From assembly GCA_002067235.1 (NCBI GenBank), contig MVQP01000001.1, positions 1-64,000 on the forward strand: 64,000 nucleotides of DNA. Direction: 5' to 3'. The notes beneath the pieces are model-generated. The model was given only the letters and a program-made list of their open reading frames with translations, did no database searches and had not been told where the DNA came from. The stretch is from Syntrophorhabdus sp. PtaB.Bin047. Its GTDB lineage: Bacteria > Desulfobacterota > Syntrophorhabdia > Syntrophorhabdales > Syntrophorhabdaceae. Positions 49,097 to 58,861 of this stretch are shown here, piece by piece (position 1 is the first letter of the stretch; each line of letters begins with the position of its first letter). A program made the translations under genes and the position numbers.

Positions 49097-50518
49097 TCAA
49101 GCGGTTTCGACCGTCTTGCCGGGAAGGGTTACGGTGAAGGTGGTGCCTTTGTCGGGAGCGCTTGTCACGGCAATGTCTCCGTCGTGAGCACGGGCGATGG
49201 CCCGCGCGAGGCTGAGGCCGAGGCCCAGGCCCGCTTCCGAGCGGCTCCTGTCGCCGCGGTAGAACCTGTCGAAGATGTGGGGAAGGTCTTCGGGGGAGAC
49301 ACCCATGCCGCTGTCACTCACGGTAAGCAGAATGTGGTTCGATACGTCCCGCGAAAGGCGGACGTCGACGCTCCCGCCGGAAGGGGTGTACTTGATGGCG
49401 TTGTCGATGAGGTTCGCGACCATGCGCCGGATCATCCTCTTGTCCCCTGCCACGTCTACCGCTTCCTCAATCTCGCAGGTCAGAACGACACCCTTGTCGG
49501 AGGCGGCAGGCTCGTAGAGATCGCATGCCTCGCGCACGAGTTCGGCCGTCTTTATCCTCTCCTGCGGGGGACGGTCCACTCCGGACTCCGTCCTCGATAT
49601 CATAAGCATGGTGTTGATGGTGTCCAGAAGGCGGTCGCATTCCTCGATGGTGCTCGCAGCCATGTTCTCGAACTCTTCGGGGGACCCGGATGTACTCAGC
49701 GTCACCTCCGCCGCTCCCCGTATCCGGGTTATCGGGCTCTTCAGGTCGTGGGCGATATTGTCGCTCATCTCTTTCATCTCCCGGACAAGGGCCTCGATAC
49801 GGTCGAGCATCTCGTTGAAGGTAACGGCCAACTGGTCGATCTCGTCGCCCCGCATGTTGACGGGCACCCTTTGACCAAGTGTGCCCGCGGATATCTCCCG
49901 CGCCGTGCGCGTCACGACCTCCACCCCCGATACCGCCCGCCTTGCCATGAACCATCCGATACCGGCAGCAAGGAAGATGAGAAGCCCCATCGTCACGATA
50001 AAGATCCGTCTGAAGGCCTCAAGAAACCTTGACGATCCCTCGACGGCCTCGCCGATCTGGAGGATGATGTTGGGGCCGAGCATCACGTACAGGATACGGA
50101 CCTCATCACGGCGCTCGGGCAGGTCCATCGTCTCGAAAACATGGTCGGCCCCTTCCACCAACTGGCGGATCGCGCTCACGTGAATACCGATGTCCTTCCA
50201 GTAGGACATGTTCGACGAAGAGAACGCCACCCCGTCGGCATAGAGCATGCGAAAGAAGACCTTTCGCACGCCCGCGGCCTGGGTCTCCACGACGGCGGCC
50301 TTCTTGGCCTCTTCCAGCCCCTCCGTCGACGCAAGGACGACATAGCGTCGGGCCTCACTCATAAGCTCCTCGTCCGTCCGGCCACGGACAACGGACGTGA
50401 CAAGCGTGTAGAAGAGAAAGAAGGCGACAAAGGAGGACACGGTGAATATCCCCGCGTACCAGAGGGTCAGTCTAAAGGCCAGCGTATTACGGACCTTACG
50501 GGTTTTCCCTGAGGACAT
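49097..50518 (-). CDS. sensor histidine kinase (EnvZ/CusS type)
   Basis: A 473-residue kinase: membrane helix (LTLWYAGIFTVSSFVAFFLFYTLV), periplasmic domain, a second helix (IFIVTMGLLIFLAAGIGWFM), HAMP domain, H-box NIAHDLKSPITRI and ATPase motifs (NLIDNAIKYTP, DSGMGVSPEDLPHIFDRF). It is the partner of the OmpR-type regulator immediately upstream, which overlaps its start by 23 bp. The signal is unknown. Confidence 0.93.
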   Translation of the reverse strand: MSSGKTRKVRNTLAFRLTLWYAGIFTVSSFVAFFLFYTLVTSVVRGRTDEELMSEARRYVVLASTEGLEEAKKAAVVETQAAGVRKVFFRMLYADGVAFSSSNMSYWKDIGIHVSAIRQLVEGADHVFETMDLPERRDEVRILYVMLGPNIILQIGEAVEGSSRFLEAFRRIFIVTMGLLIFLAAGIGWFMARRAVSGVEVVTRTAREISAGTLGQRVPVNMRGDEIDQLAVTFNEMLDRIEALVREMKEMSDNIAHDLKSPITRIRGAAEVTLSTSGSPEEFENMAASTIEECDRLLDTINTMLMISRTESGVDRPPQERIKTAELVREACDLYEPAASDKGVVLTCEIEEAVDVAGDKRMIRRMVANLIDNAIKYTPSGGSVDVRLSRDVSNHILLTVSDSGMGVSPEDLPHIFDRFYRGDRSRSEAGLGLGLSLARAIARAHDGDIAVTSAPDKGTTFTVTLPGKTVETA

Positions 50519-51173
50519 AGCCTACCCCCCGCACCGTGTGGATGAGCTTGCCGGGAAAATCCCTGTCGATCTTGTCCCGAAGTCTGCATATCCTTGCCTC
50601 CACCACGTTCGTCTGGGGATCGAAGTCATAGTTCCAGACGTGCTCCATGATCATCGTTCTGGAGACCACCCTGCCTGCGTTGCGCATGAGGTATTCGAGG
50701 AGCGAGAATTCCATGGGCTGGAGATCGATGTTCCTGTCGGCCCGCTTCACCTCCCTGCTTACTAGGTTCACCGAGAGGTCTCCCACGGCAAGCCGCGTCG
50801 GCTCGGTGATGCCGCTCGCCCGACGCACCAGCGCCTGGACCCTCGCAAGAAGCTCGGTGAAGGCAAAAGGCTTCGTGAGATAGTCGTCGGCGCCGGTCTG
50901 CAATCCCTTGACGCGGTCTTCCACGGAACCCCGGGCACTGAGGATGATAACGGGCGTCGCCACCTTGCTCTTTCGCATTTCCCCGACCACGGACAACCCG
51001 TCGAGGCCGGGAAGCATGATGTCGACGATGGCAGCGTCGTAGGGTTCCGCCGTCGCCAGCGTAAGGCCCTCCCTGCCGTCGGCGACGTGATCGACGGCAC
51101 ACCCCGCGGCCTTCATCCCTTTTATGATGAACGACGCGATCTTTTCATCATCTTCAACGAGCAGTATTCTCAC
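50496..51173 (-). CDS. OmpR-family response regulator
   Basis: A 225-residue regulator: receiver (RILLVEDDEKIASFI, AAIVDIMLPGLDGL, KPFAFTELLARV) and a C-terminal winged helix (LTNAGRVVSRTMIMEHVWNYDFDPQTNVVE in family-typical order). The GTG at 51173 gives the usual short start; the frame extends eight codons further. It is the first gene of the pair with the kinase and should regulate the same response. Confidence 0.94.
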   Translation of the reverse strand: MRILLVEDDEKIASFIIKGMKAAGCAVDHVADGREGLTLATAEPYDAAIVDIMLPGLDGLSVVGEMRKSKVATPVIILSARGSVEDRVKGLQTGADDYLTKPFAFTELLARVQALVRRASGITEPTRLAVGDLSVNLVSREVKRADRNIDLQPMEFSLLEYLMRNAGRVVSRTMIMEHVWNYDFDPQTNVVEARICRLRDKIDRDFPGKLIHTVRGVGYVLRENP

Positions 51174-51269
51174 GGCGCTTTCCCGCGGGCCCACCATGGG
51201 TCATCATCGGATACGGGGCCCTTCATTATCCTTGCACAGACGGGTGATATTCGTCAATCGGCGGACGGA

Positions 51270-51938
51270 TCATATCCGGCTCTCCCCGTCTACAATCCTC
51301 AGAAGGTCGAGGGGATGCTCGAGCAGGGATCCCGCCCCATGAGCAATCAATTCCTCTCTTGTCCGAAAACCCCAGAGAGCGCCGGCCGGGTACATCCCAG
51401 AGTTGTGCGCGGTCTCCATATCGACGTCGGAATCTCCCACATATATCAAATGTTCAGGTTCGATCCCCAGCTGCCGGGCGACAGACAGAACGCCTGTGGG
51501 GTCAGGTTTCTCCGGCATTCCGGCCCCGGCCCCGACGACAACCGGAAATAGCCTTCCGGGAAAAAGCGCCTCCACGATCCTCTTTGTCAGGTGATCGATC
51601 TTGTTGGAAAAGACGGCCCTCTTGATCCTTCGCCTGTCGAGCCCGTCAAGGAGATCGGTGATACCCTCGTAAGGCCGGGTCTTTTTCAGGCAGTTCATGC
51701 TGTATTCCTTCAGCAACGAGTCACGGCAGAGGGCAATGCGGGCTTCGTCTCTCGCCTCCTCAGGCAGAGAGCGCACGACAAGATTCCTCATCCCCCCGCC
51801 GACGAAGGCCTTGTATTCCGTGGGTCCATGCGTCGGAAAACCATATTCTCCCAGGACACTGTTCATGGAATCCGCTATGTCTTCCAGCGAGTTGACCAGC
51901 GTTCCGTCGAGATCAAAGATCACTCCCTCGAGCTTCAT
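51270..51938 (-). CDS. HAD-superfamily phosphatase, phosphoglycolate phosphatase-like
   Basis: A 222-residue HAD hydrolase: motif I VIFDLDGTLVNS with the nucleophilic Asp, motif II near AVFSNKIDHL, Lys in GMPEKPDPTG and acidic motif IV in YVGDSDVDMETA. The helical cap is small, as in Gph. Phosphoglycolate phosphatase is the nearest group, which fits the presence of a GlcD-like enzyme, but substrate is not proven. GGAGGGAGGC precedes the ATG. Confidence 0.88.
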   Translation of the reverse strand: MKLEGVIFDLDGTLVNSLEDIADSMNSVLGEYGFPTHGPTEYKAFVGGGMRNLVVRSLPEEARDEARIALCRDSLLKEYSMNCLKKTRPYEGITDLLDGLDRRRIKRAVFSNKIDHLTKRIVEALFPGRLFPVVVGAGAGMPEKPDPTGVLSVARQLGIEPEHLIYVGDSDVDMETAHNSGMYPAGALWGFRTREELIAHGAGSLLEHPLDLLRIVDGESRI

Positions 51939-52421
51939 GATGCCTCCCTCCGTTTTCTGACCCTCAGTTTCACGGGAAAAGTCTCACTCATGAAGATCGA
52001 GGGTCTTGCATTTAGTTAAACCATGGAACTGTGGAGCTTTGAAACACTTAATGACAACAGCCGCGGCGCCCGCCCTGCGTGCCGTCACCCGCCCGCATTT
52101 TTCTTACTCGGGGTATGCGCCGGGGTGGCCGGGGTGGCCGTGCCCGTCAATTACGGTCTTCATGCACGGCAACAGTTCTCGAGAACTGGAGTGTGAAGAC
52201 GATTTCCGCATCACCTTCGCACCACAATGCGGCCGATTCGTCCCGTACTGTGTCTCCTCTGTTACATACCTGTCCTGAGGAACAGGATCGTACCGTAAAA
52301 TCTCCTCATTGATCGACCATTTTCTTCGGAGTGGAAGGGATAATGAAACGGGGCATGGGGTAGACGATTCTCCGCAAGGGGACATTCAAGAACCCCCTTC
52401 GCCCGGGAAAGAAGGGGACCC
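51939..52421. other. divergent gap, no gene supported
   Basis: The 483 bases between the phosphatase and the LytS-like kinase hold several small frames (for example 52006-52278 +) but none has a ribosome site or a sensible protein. A GGGGTGGCC tandem at 52120-52140 is the only repeat noticed. Promoters for both flanking genes should be here; I do not see a convincing pair of boxes. Confidence 0.4.
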
Positions 52422-54539
52422 ATGAACTTTCGCACCAGACTTCTCATTGTCGTTGCGGTGATGATCGTTGTCAGCGTCTTTTTGTCCTCGGCCATCACCT
52501 ACGTATCCGCCAGACGACACCTTGAGTCAGCCGCCAGGAAGCAGATGGAACAGACGGTGGCTCTCATCGCCAAACAGAGCCAGATGGGTCTCGACAGGTT
52601 CAAGATGGATATGGAACTGCTCGCGGAATCACGCCTCGTCCGTGACATCGCCAGATCCCCGAAGAACGAAACACTCGTACGGGAGACGAACCTGCGTTTT
52701 CTGGACATCGTCAGGAAGAACAACGTCTATACGTCCATAAACCTCATCGACCGGGACGCCTGGTGCATCGCGTCCTCTTATCCCGACCGCATAGGATATT
52801 CCCCCATGCGTCAGATGGTCGCCACACGTCCTGATTTCAAGGCGGCCGTCGCCGGAGAGGCAACGATCTCGCAGGTGATCCTCAGCCACGGCACGGGGCG
52901 CCCCATCATAGCGATCAGCGTCCCCGTCAGGGAAGACGGCAGGGTTCTGGCCGTGGTGCGTTCCACGCTGGACCTTGATCACATCAATACCTATTTCCTC
53001 GCTCCCCAGGAGACAATACTTGGAGGCAAAGCCTACGTCTACGATCCGTGGCTGGACATGAGCCTGCCCAAGGGCTGGGTGGTCCCCAACATAATACGGT
53101 CCAAACCATACATGCGGCCCGACATTCCCAACCTGCCGGAGTTGGCGACAAACCGCAGCGGCATTGTCAGCTATTCCACGAAATCGGGCCGGCGCCTGGC
53201 TGCGTTCCTAAAAACATCCGACCCTGAATTTCTTTTCGTGGTCGAAAGACCCCTCAGGGATGTTCTTGCGCCTATCGAGACGATGGGTAAGATTACGCTT
53301 GCAACCCTTGTCGCCATGCTCTTTGTAATCAGTGTCGCCGTCTTCAGAATGGCCAACCCCTTCCTGAGAAAGCTGGAGGGATGCATGGCCTTTGTCCGGG
53401 ACATCAAGGCCGGGATTCTTGACAGGAGACTGGAGACAAAGGACAACGACGAGATCTCCGGGCTTGCCCGGGGCCTCAACACCATGGCGCAGAGCCTCGA
53501 GGAGAACCGCAACGCTCTGGAAGAGGCAGAGCGTTTGTACCGCGGGCTGTTCGAGAACGCGGTAGAGGGAATATTCGTGACCGATCTGGAAGGTATCGTG
53601 CTCAACGCCAACCCGGCCTTCGCATCCCTTCTGGGTTACAGCTCCCCGACGGAAGTGGTCGGCAGAAATGTGTCGCGCTATTACTCCTCCACGAGGCGCA
53701 GCCGACTGCTGGATATGCTTGAGACCCATGGAACGGTCAAGAATTTCGAGGTCCTCTTTTACCGGTGTGACGGATCCCAGAGGATAGGGTCCATATACGC
53801 CCGGGCGGACAAGGACGAGAAAGGAAGAACATTTCGGATCCAGGGTATCCTCGATGACATCACGGAACAGAGGGAGATCGAGAAGGAGAGGCGCCGTGCG
53901 GAAGATGCAGAGCTTCGGTCCGTTCAGGCAAAGCTTGAGGCCCTCAGGTACCAGATCAATCCTCACTTCCTCTTCAATGTCCTCAATTCCTTGAGCGCCC
54001 TCGCCAGGATAAGCTCGCGACAGACCGACCAGCTTATTCAACAGCTTTCCCGCTATCTGCGCTCCACCATCTCCTCCAGTGAATCCGGCCTTGTGCCCCT
54101 GAGTCAGGAAATGGGAACCATCGAGAGCTATCTCAGCATCGAGAAGGTCCGTTTTGAGGATGACCTGATGGTCAACATAGACCTGCCCACGCAGGCCATG
54201 GATGTGCGGGTCCCCGAACTCATACTTCAGCCTATCGTGGAAAACGCCGTCAAGTACGGGACGAAGACATCGGACCTGCCGCTTAAGATAACCATCGAAG
54301 GCTCGATCACCGGTGACCGCCTCCTTCTCCTCAAGGTCACCAACACGGGGCACTGGGTATCGACAGAAGACGGGAACAAGAGCAGGAAAGGGGTCGGCAT
54401 CGATAACCTCCGCAAGCGCCTCACCCTCATCTATGCCGATCGGTACCTCTTAAGGACGGAGGAAGACAGCGGACTGGTTCGTGTTGTCATCGGGGTACCG
54501 CTGGAGACGGGAACCAGGCAAGCACAGTCTCAAGCATGA
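52422..54539 (+). CDS. LytS/YehU-type sensor histidine kinase with extracytoplasmic sensor
   Basis: A 705-residue kinase. A first membrane helix (LLIVVAVMIVVSVFLSSAITYV) and a second (ITLATLVAMLFVISVAVFRM, about residue 290) enclose a dCache-like periplasmic sensor. Then come a HAMP domain, a PAS domain (GLFENAVEGIFVTDLEGIVLN) and a His_kinase (PF06580-type) domain with YQINPHFLFNVLNSLSAL, the histidine likely phosphorylated, and an HATPase region (LILQPIVENAVKYG, GVGIDNLRKRL). Such kinases signal to LytTR regulators. The next gene supplies a receiver domain only. Confidence 0.93.
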   Translation: MNFRTRLLIVVAVMIVVSVFLSSAITYVSARRHLESAARKQMEQTVALIAKQSQMGLDRFKMDMELLAESRLVRDIARSPKNETLVRETNLRFLDIVRKNNVYTSINLIDRDAWCIASSYPDRIGYSPMRQMVATRPDFKAAVAGEATISQVILSHGTGRPIIAISVPVREDGRVLAVVRSTLDLDHINTYFLAPQETILGGKAYVYDPWLDMSLPKGWVVPNIIRSKPYMRPDIPNLPELATNRSGIVSYSTKSGRRLAAFLKTSDPEFLFVVERPLRDVLAPIETMGKITLATLVAMLFVISVAVFRMANPFLRKLEGCMAFVRDIKAGILDRRLETKDNDEISGLARGLNTMAQSLEENRNALEEAERLYRGLFENAVEGIFVTDLEGIVLNANPAFASLLGYSSPTEVVGRNVSRYYSSTRRSRLLDMLETHGTVKNFEVLFYRCDGSQRIGSIYARADKDEKGRTFRIQGILDDITEQREIEKERRRAEDAELRSVQAKLEALRYQINPHFLFNVLNSLSALARISSRQTDQLIQQLSRYLRSTISSSESGLVPLSQEMGTIESYLSIEKVRFEDDLMVNIDLPTQAMDVRVPELILQPIVENAVKYGTKTSDLPLKITIEGSITGDRLLLLKVTNTGHWVSTEDGNKSRKGVGIDNLRKRLTLIYADRYLLRTEEDSGLVRVVIGVPLETGTRQAQSQA

Positions 54540-54660
54540 GGCTCCATCGGGACATTTCGGCTTCCCAGCGTGCCTTGAGGCCCCCACCGCTTCCGTCGGG
54601 GTGGACACGATATGATTGCCCTGGTGGGGATGGCGTATTACAATTGAGGTCGAGACAACC

Positions 54661-55041
54661 ATGAAGGAAGAACAGGAAAGAGAGATCAGAGTACTCATCG
54701 TGGACGACGAACGCCTCGCCCGGGTAAACCTTAGAGGACTTCTCGGCGAGCATCCTTATGTCCGCATTGTGGGTGAGGCCAGAAACATTGCAGAGGCCCG
54801 GCAGATACTGGATGAAACACCGGTCGACCTCATCTTCCTCGACATCCAGATGCCCGGAGGGTCAGGATTCGATCTGCTGGAAGCCCTGGAGCGCCGGCCG
54901 CATGTTGTCTTCGTTACGGCCCACGACCACTATGTCACGCAGGCGTCGGCGTCACAGGCCCTCGATTTCCTTCTCAAGCCCGTTGATCCTGATCGCCTGG
55001 GCGAATCCCTCCAAAAAGCCCTGAGTTATCGCGAAGGCTAA
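54661..55041 (+). CDS. stand-alone receiver domain protein
   Basis: A 126-residue single receiver domain: VLIVDDERLARVNL, LIFLDIQMPGGSGFDLLEAL and LKPVDPDRL, closely similar to the receiver of the LytTR regulator at 33528-34292. It has no output domain; the stop codon at 55039-55041 follows the receiver directly. It is downstream of the LytS-like kinase on the same strand. It may be a phosphate shuttle to the LytTR regulator. The ATG at 54661 gives a usual start. Confidence 0.88.
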   Translation: MKEEQEREIRVLIVDDERLARVNLRGLLGEHPYVRIVGEARNIAEARQILDETPVDLIFLDIQMPGGSGFDLLEALERRPHVVFVTAHDHYVTQASASQALDFLLKPVDPDRLGESLQKALSYREG

Positions 55042-55077
55042 GACCATCCACCGGCTTTCCTCAGCCATGGTGTGCCA

Positions 55078-55788
55078 TCACCTGTCCCTGTGGTGGGGAG
55101 GCACGGGAGAGGGTGGGGCTTTATTGCTTCCCGAGGGTGGCTCACCTGGTCCCTTCGATGGCAAAGGTCTCGAAGGGCGAGGAGAAGGCGGGGCGGCGGG
55201 CGGAGTGGGGGAAGAAGAAGGGGACCGCGGAGAGGACGGCATCGCCTCGGCAGGAGCAGACGGGGCATTCTTGCCGCCGCGCTTTGCCTGATCCATAAGA
55301 TACACGGACACGCTCTGCTCGCCCCGGGTCAGAATGATGCTGTCGTTGTTTATCTCCGTCACCGAATAACCCGCGTATACAGAACCCTTCCTCAGTTCCG
55401 CCTGTCTCTTCCCCCGGCCGGGAGATGTCGTCGGATTCTTCTTGTCTTCGACGAAGGCGACACGCTGGTTCCCATACATGATTATGCCACACAGAAAAAG
55501 CTCCGGTTTCGGCAGCTCCTTCTTCGCATCGATAGGTATGACCCTTTGGGGATGGAAGAGGTTCATTTCAGTGACGACGGCATAATCGGTGGGAAGGGGC
55601 TGAGCAACCTCTTCCGCAGGTTTTTCCGGCAAGACCGTCTCTTTCGGAACAATCCGCGGAAGCTTAAGACGGTTGTTCACGGACATCGCCGGACAGATGA
55701 TGCCGATACCTGCCATGACCAGGGCGACAGCCAGAAGGACGTTGAGGAGGGTCACATTGCGCGGGATGGACCGCAGCACCTTCATCAT
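55078..55788 (-). CDS. gspC: GspC-like type II secretion protein
   Basis: A 236-residue bitopic protein: membrane helix (LLNVLLAVALVMAGIGIICP), then the homology region (LFLCGIIMYGNQRVAFVEDKK, GSVYAGYSVTEINNDSIIL) typical of GspC, and a C-terminal Pro/Ser-rich tail with no PDZ or coiled coil. GspC connects the inner-membrane platform to the GspD secretin. It is the last gene of the cluster, unlike in most bacteria, where gspC is first. Confidence 0.8.
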   Translation of the reverse strand: MMKVLRSIPRNVTLLNVLLAVALVMAGIGIICPAMSVNNRLKLPRIVPKETVLPEKPAEEVAQPLPTDYAVVTEMNLFHPQRVIPIDAKKELPKPELFLCGIIMYGNQRVAFVEDKKNPTTSPGRGKRQAELRKGSVYAGYSVTEINNDSIILTRGEQSVSVYLMDQAKRGGKNAPSAPAEAMPSSPRSPSSSPTPPAAPPSPRPSRPLPSKGPGEPPSGSNKAPPSPVPPHHRDR

Positions 55789-55789
55789 G

Positions 55790-56344
55790 TCACTTTCCTC
55801 CCGCCAGTGAAGACAGGCGCAGCTTCACCATCAGTTCCCTGGGGTCGCGGAAGTTCCGCACCCGCGTGTCTATTTCCCGCACAACGATGTAAGGCGTATG
55901 GGTCTCGATGCCGAAGAGGACGTCACTGAGCGCTCTTGTGTCGGGCAGTGCCGCGTCGACGGTTATAGTCACCACCTGGAATCTGCCCGATTCCTCCGTT
56001 TTTTCCACACGCTCGCTGGCAATGGACCCTCCCCGCCCTGTGATTATACCCTTGACCGCCTCCTGCAGGGCCGCCGCACTCAGTGTAGGCGTCTGCGCCT
56101 CGATGGTCTTTGATGCGGCAGCCTTCCTCTTCTCCTTCAGGGCGTCGAGCCTCTCTTCGATCCGGGACCTTCCGGCGATCGTTTCCATACACTTCATGAG
56201 TGCCCTTTCCCGTGCGGCCCTCGTCTCCCTGAGAGAGACCATTTCCTTGCGGGCGTTCACAAAACCATACTGATAGACGGTGAGGACGGCGAGAACGATG
56301 ATCGCGGGAACCGCGTATATGAGGATCCTATTTTCCTTTTTCAT
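55790..56344 (-). CDS. gspM: GspM-like type II secretion protein
   Basis: A 184-residue protein: short N-terminus, one membrane helix (ILIYAVPAIIVLAVLTVYQYGFV), a coiled coil and a small periplasmic domain with VVTITVDAALPDTRALSDVL, the layout of GspM/PilO. It partners GspL in the inner-membrane platform. It overlaps the gspL gene end by 17 bp. Confidence 0.78.
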   Translation of the reverse strand: MKKENRILIYAVPAIIVLAVLTVYQYGFVNARKEMVSLRETRAARERALMKCMETIAGRSRIEERLDALKEKRKAAASKTIEAQTPTLSAAALQEAVKGIITGRGGSIASERVEKTEESGRFQVVTITVDAALPDTRALSDVLFGIETHTPYIVVREIDTRVRNFRDPRELMVKLRLSSLAGGK

Positions 56345-57887
56345 CCTTCTTCACCGTCCCTTCCGTCTTTGCCTCCTGTTTTTTGAACCCTTCCAGCTCC
56401 ATCCGAACGACAAAACGCTCCCCGTTGAGCCGTGCGTCCTTCATCGTCGGTGAGGCGAATTCGACCTTTCTGAAAAGGTCCGACTGCTCCAGAATGGAGA
56501 GCACCCCCGTCGCCGATGCGGCATAGCCCTCGATCTCTGCCGTCTCTTCCGTGATTCTCGTTCTTGTGAGCCACACCGTTTTCGGGAGGAGCGAGGTCAG
56601 CCCTTTAAGGATATTGAGCGACATGGGCCTCTTCTTCTTGAATTCTTCCATTTGATCCAGCTCGCCCTGCAAAGCCTCCGCCTCCTTTTTCAAACGTTCC
56701 ACTTCCATCACATCCTTCCTGCGGGATCTTATCTGCTCCTCAATAGCGGTGATCTTGCGCTTCTCGATCTCAAGAGGTACGACAACGTAGGGGATCAGCA
56801 TCATGACAAGGAGCGCGGCAAGCACGTAAGAGGTGATCCGGGGCCCCTTCTTCTTTTCCCCGGCACCGCTGCGTGCAAGATCGAAGGTTTTGAGGCCCGG
56901 GGAAAGGGCCTCATGGAGCATTGCCGCGGGAGCAAAGGGGACATTCTTCCGGCTTCCCCCGAAGAGTGACATCGTTTCGCTATCCCCGATCTGTCTGTGC
57001 GCGATGTCCGGCAGCACGTCTCCGGCCCCGACACCGTTCTCGGCAACAAGGTACGCGGGCCGCGACCCATCGGCTGCGCCGGCTGCAGCAAGGGCAGCCC
57101 TCACATCTTCGTAGCGCCTCTGCGGGTCCTCTTCATCGCCGCACGAATCAAAGGAACCGTAGAAATTACCCGCCAGGTTATCCTCTTCGACCGACCAGCC
57201 TTCGTATCCATAAGGGTCAACGTGAAGGGACACGAAGGTCCTGCTCCCGGCAAGGCGCCCGCACAACCGTGCCATCTCCACCGAAGGCGTCGATACCTTC
57301 ACGGGCGGGAGCCCCCTTTCCCTCAGTGCCGCCAAACAGGGATTCAATCTCTCTTTTCTCGCGGCCATGAGGGTTATGGCGATCCTTTCATTCCTTTCTG
57401 CGCCGACAACATGATCGTACATGGCATCGGCGGCCGTGAGGGGAGTAAGCCTGTCGATCTCGTACGTCACTACAGGTCCCATGTTCTCTTTCACAGTTGA
57501 GGGCATGTCCGCAGTCCTGATGACAACCCATTCCCGGGGAACACCCAAGAGCACCTTCGAGCCTCTATGCCCCAGTTCCTTCATCGCGCGGGACGCGGCG
57601 GCGGCAAGATCGTCGGGGGTCGGATATCCATCTTCTTCAAGAGCATACCTTGCAAACCCCGTGAGCCGCCTGCGGTTGAGAAAGCGCTCACCCGCTGCCG
57701 CCGACACGCATCCCCGCTCCATGCAGACAGCCAGGAAGCGCTCGGGCAAAATGATACCTTCAACGAGGTTGCAGTTCAGCACTGCCCATATTCTCAGGCA
57801 CAGGGGTTCAACTTTTGCCCTCACGGTCCTCACGTATGCGATGCCTTTCTCAATGGCGGGGCTCAGAGCTAAGGATCCAATTCTCAT
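56328..57887 (-). CDS. gspL: GspL-like type II secretion protein
   Basis: A 519-residue protein: N-terminal actin-like cytoplasmic domain of the PilM type (VLLGVPREWVVIRTADMPS, YEIDRLTPLTAADAMYD), a membrane helix (ITSYVLAALLVMMLIPYVVV) and a coiled-coil plus PilN-like periplasmic domain. It recruits the GspE ATPase to the membrane. It overlaps gspK by 4 bp. Confidence 0.85.
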   Translation of the reverse strand: MRIGSLALSPAIEKGIAYVRTVRAKVEPLCLRIWAVLNCNLVEGIILPERFLAVCMERGCVSAAAGERFLNRRRLTGFARYALEEDGYPTPDDLAAAASRAMKELGHRGSKVLLGVPREWVVIRTADMPSTVKENMGPVVTYEIDRLTPLTAADAMYDHVVGAERNERIAITLMAARKERLNPCLAALRERGLPPVKVSTPSVEMARLCGRLAGSRTFVSLHVDPYGYEGWSVEEDNLAGNFYGSFDSCGDEEDPQRRYEDVRAALAAAGAADGSRPAYLVAENGVGAGDVLPDIAHRQIGDSETMSLFGGSRKNVPFAPAAMLHEALSPGLKTFDLARSGAGEKKKGPRITSYVLAALLVMMLIPYVVVPLEIEKRKITAIEEQIRSRRKDVMEVERLKKEAEALQGELDQMEEFKKKRPMSLNILKGLTSLLPKTVWLTRTRITEETAEIEGYAASATGVLSILEQSDLFRKVEFASPTMKDARLNGERFVVRMELEGFKKQEAKTEGTVKKDEKGK

Positions 57888-58861
57888 TTCGTTGTCTCCG
57901 CGGGGGTCTTGTAATAGACATACTCGTATGTCCCTCCCGTCCTGACGAGGAGTGTGGCCCGGATACCGTGGCCATCTTCGGCGCCACCTCTGAAACCCGT
58001 CGACTCTACGGTATAGCCGACGGATTCAGCGACGTCTATGTAGGATGATGCGCTGCTGTATCCCCCTCCCATGATGCCCTTAACATCATCGATGGTTTTC
58101 AGCTCCGCCTGCTTCCTTCGATCGATGATCTTTGCCGCTCGGTCCTCCGACGCGCCGGGCAGTGCCATGATGACCTCTTTCGCTGCAAAATTCACGTTTA
58201 TCTTCGACGCATCCCCATAAACGGTGACGAAGTGGATGAGCCCTTTATGCTCTTTTGTTCCGAAGAGGATGTCGGGAGTCACACCTTTTACCAGAAGGAG
58301 TTCCTCCACCGTATCAAAGGGCCCGTTCTTCGCCCTGTAAGGGTTGGGGAGGGACTGGTAGTAGTCGTCTTCGGCGCCGTTCAGACGGTGGAGGATGTCC
58401 TTATCCATCCAGTCGAGAGCCGAATCCACGACGGTGTCCGCCGTCTCCTTCGGAACTCCGAGGTTGACGAGAAGATTGTCGAGGATGATCTTGTTCCCAT
58501 CGTTCATGGTATTGAGATTGATCCGCCCCGCCTCGTTGAAGATCCTGACGACATACCTGCCATCACCGACATCGCCCTCGATAGCCGTGCCGTCGACCCT
58601 CAAGGTCTCTCCGCTGTCGGGGACGACGGTCTTGTTCAGGTTCTCCTGCCGATAGTATATCTCCAGGATCGCCCGCTCCAGCCCGGCCTGCGCGAGAAGG
58701 CCCTCTACCAATGAATCTCGAAAGAGGAGGGCCGCCCTGCTTTCGGTCTTCGCCAGGACGGAAAAGGACATGACGATGACCATGAGGATAATGATCACCC
58801 AGAGCACCATGATGAGGGCAAAGCCCTTCTCCTCGTGAAGAAAGCGTTTCTCTCTTCTCAT
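57884..58861 (-). CDS. gspK: GspK minor pseudopilin
   Basis: A 325-residue protein with a prepilin-like N-terminus (EEKGFALIMVLWVIIILMVIVM, where the usual Glu5 is replaced) and a large globular domain containing RINLNTMNDGNKIILDNLL and KINVNFAAKEVIMAL, the helix-hairpin-helix-like repeats of GspK. The lack of Glu5 is a family feature. It caps the pseudopilus tip. Confidence 0.9.
   Translation of the reverse strand: MRREKRFLHEEKGFALIMVLWVIIILMVIVMSFSVLAKTESRAALLFRDSLVEGLLAQAGLERAILEIYYRQENLNKTVVPDSGETLRVDGTAIEGDVGDGRYVVRIFNEAGRINLNTMNDGNKIILDNLLVNLGVPKETADTVVDSALDWMDKDILHRLNGAEDDYYQSLPNPYRAKNGPFDTVEELLLVKGVTPDILFGTKEHKGLIHFVTVYGDASKINVNFAAKEVIMALPGASEDRAAKIIDRRKQAELKTIDDVKGIMGGGYSSASSYIDVAESVGYTVESTGFRGGAEDGHGIRATLLVRTGGTYEYVYYKTPAETTK

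Noticed and set aside
52006-52278. 90-codon plus-strand open frame
   Set aside because: No ribosome site and a low-complexity GC-rich composition; it lies in the divergent promoter region.
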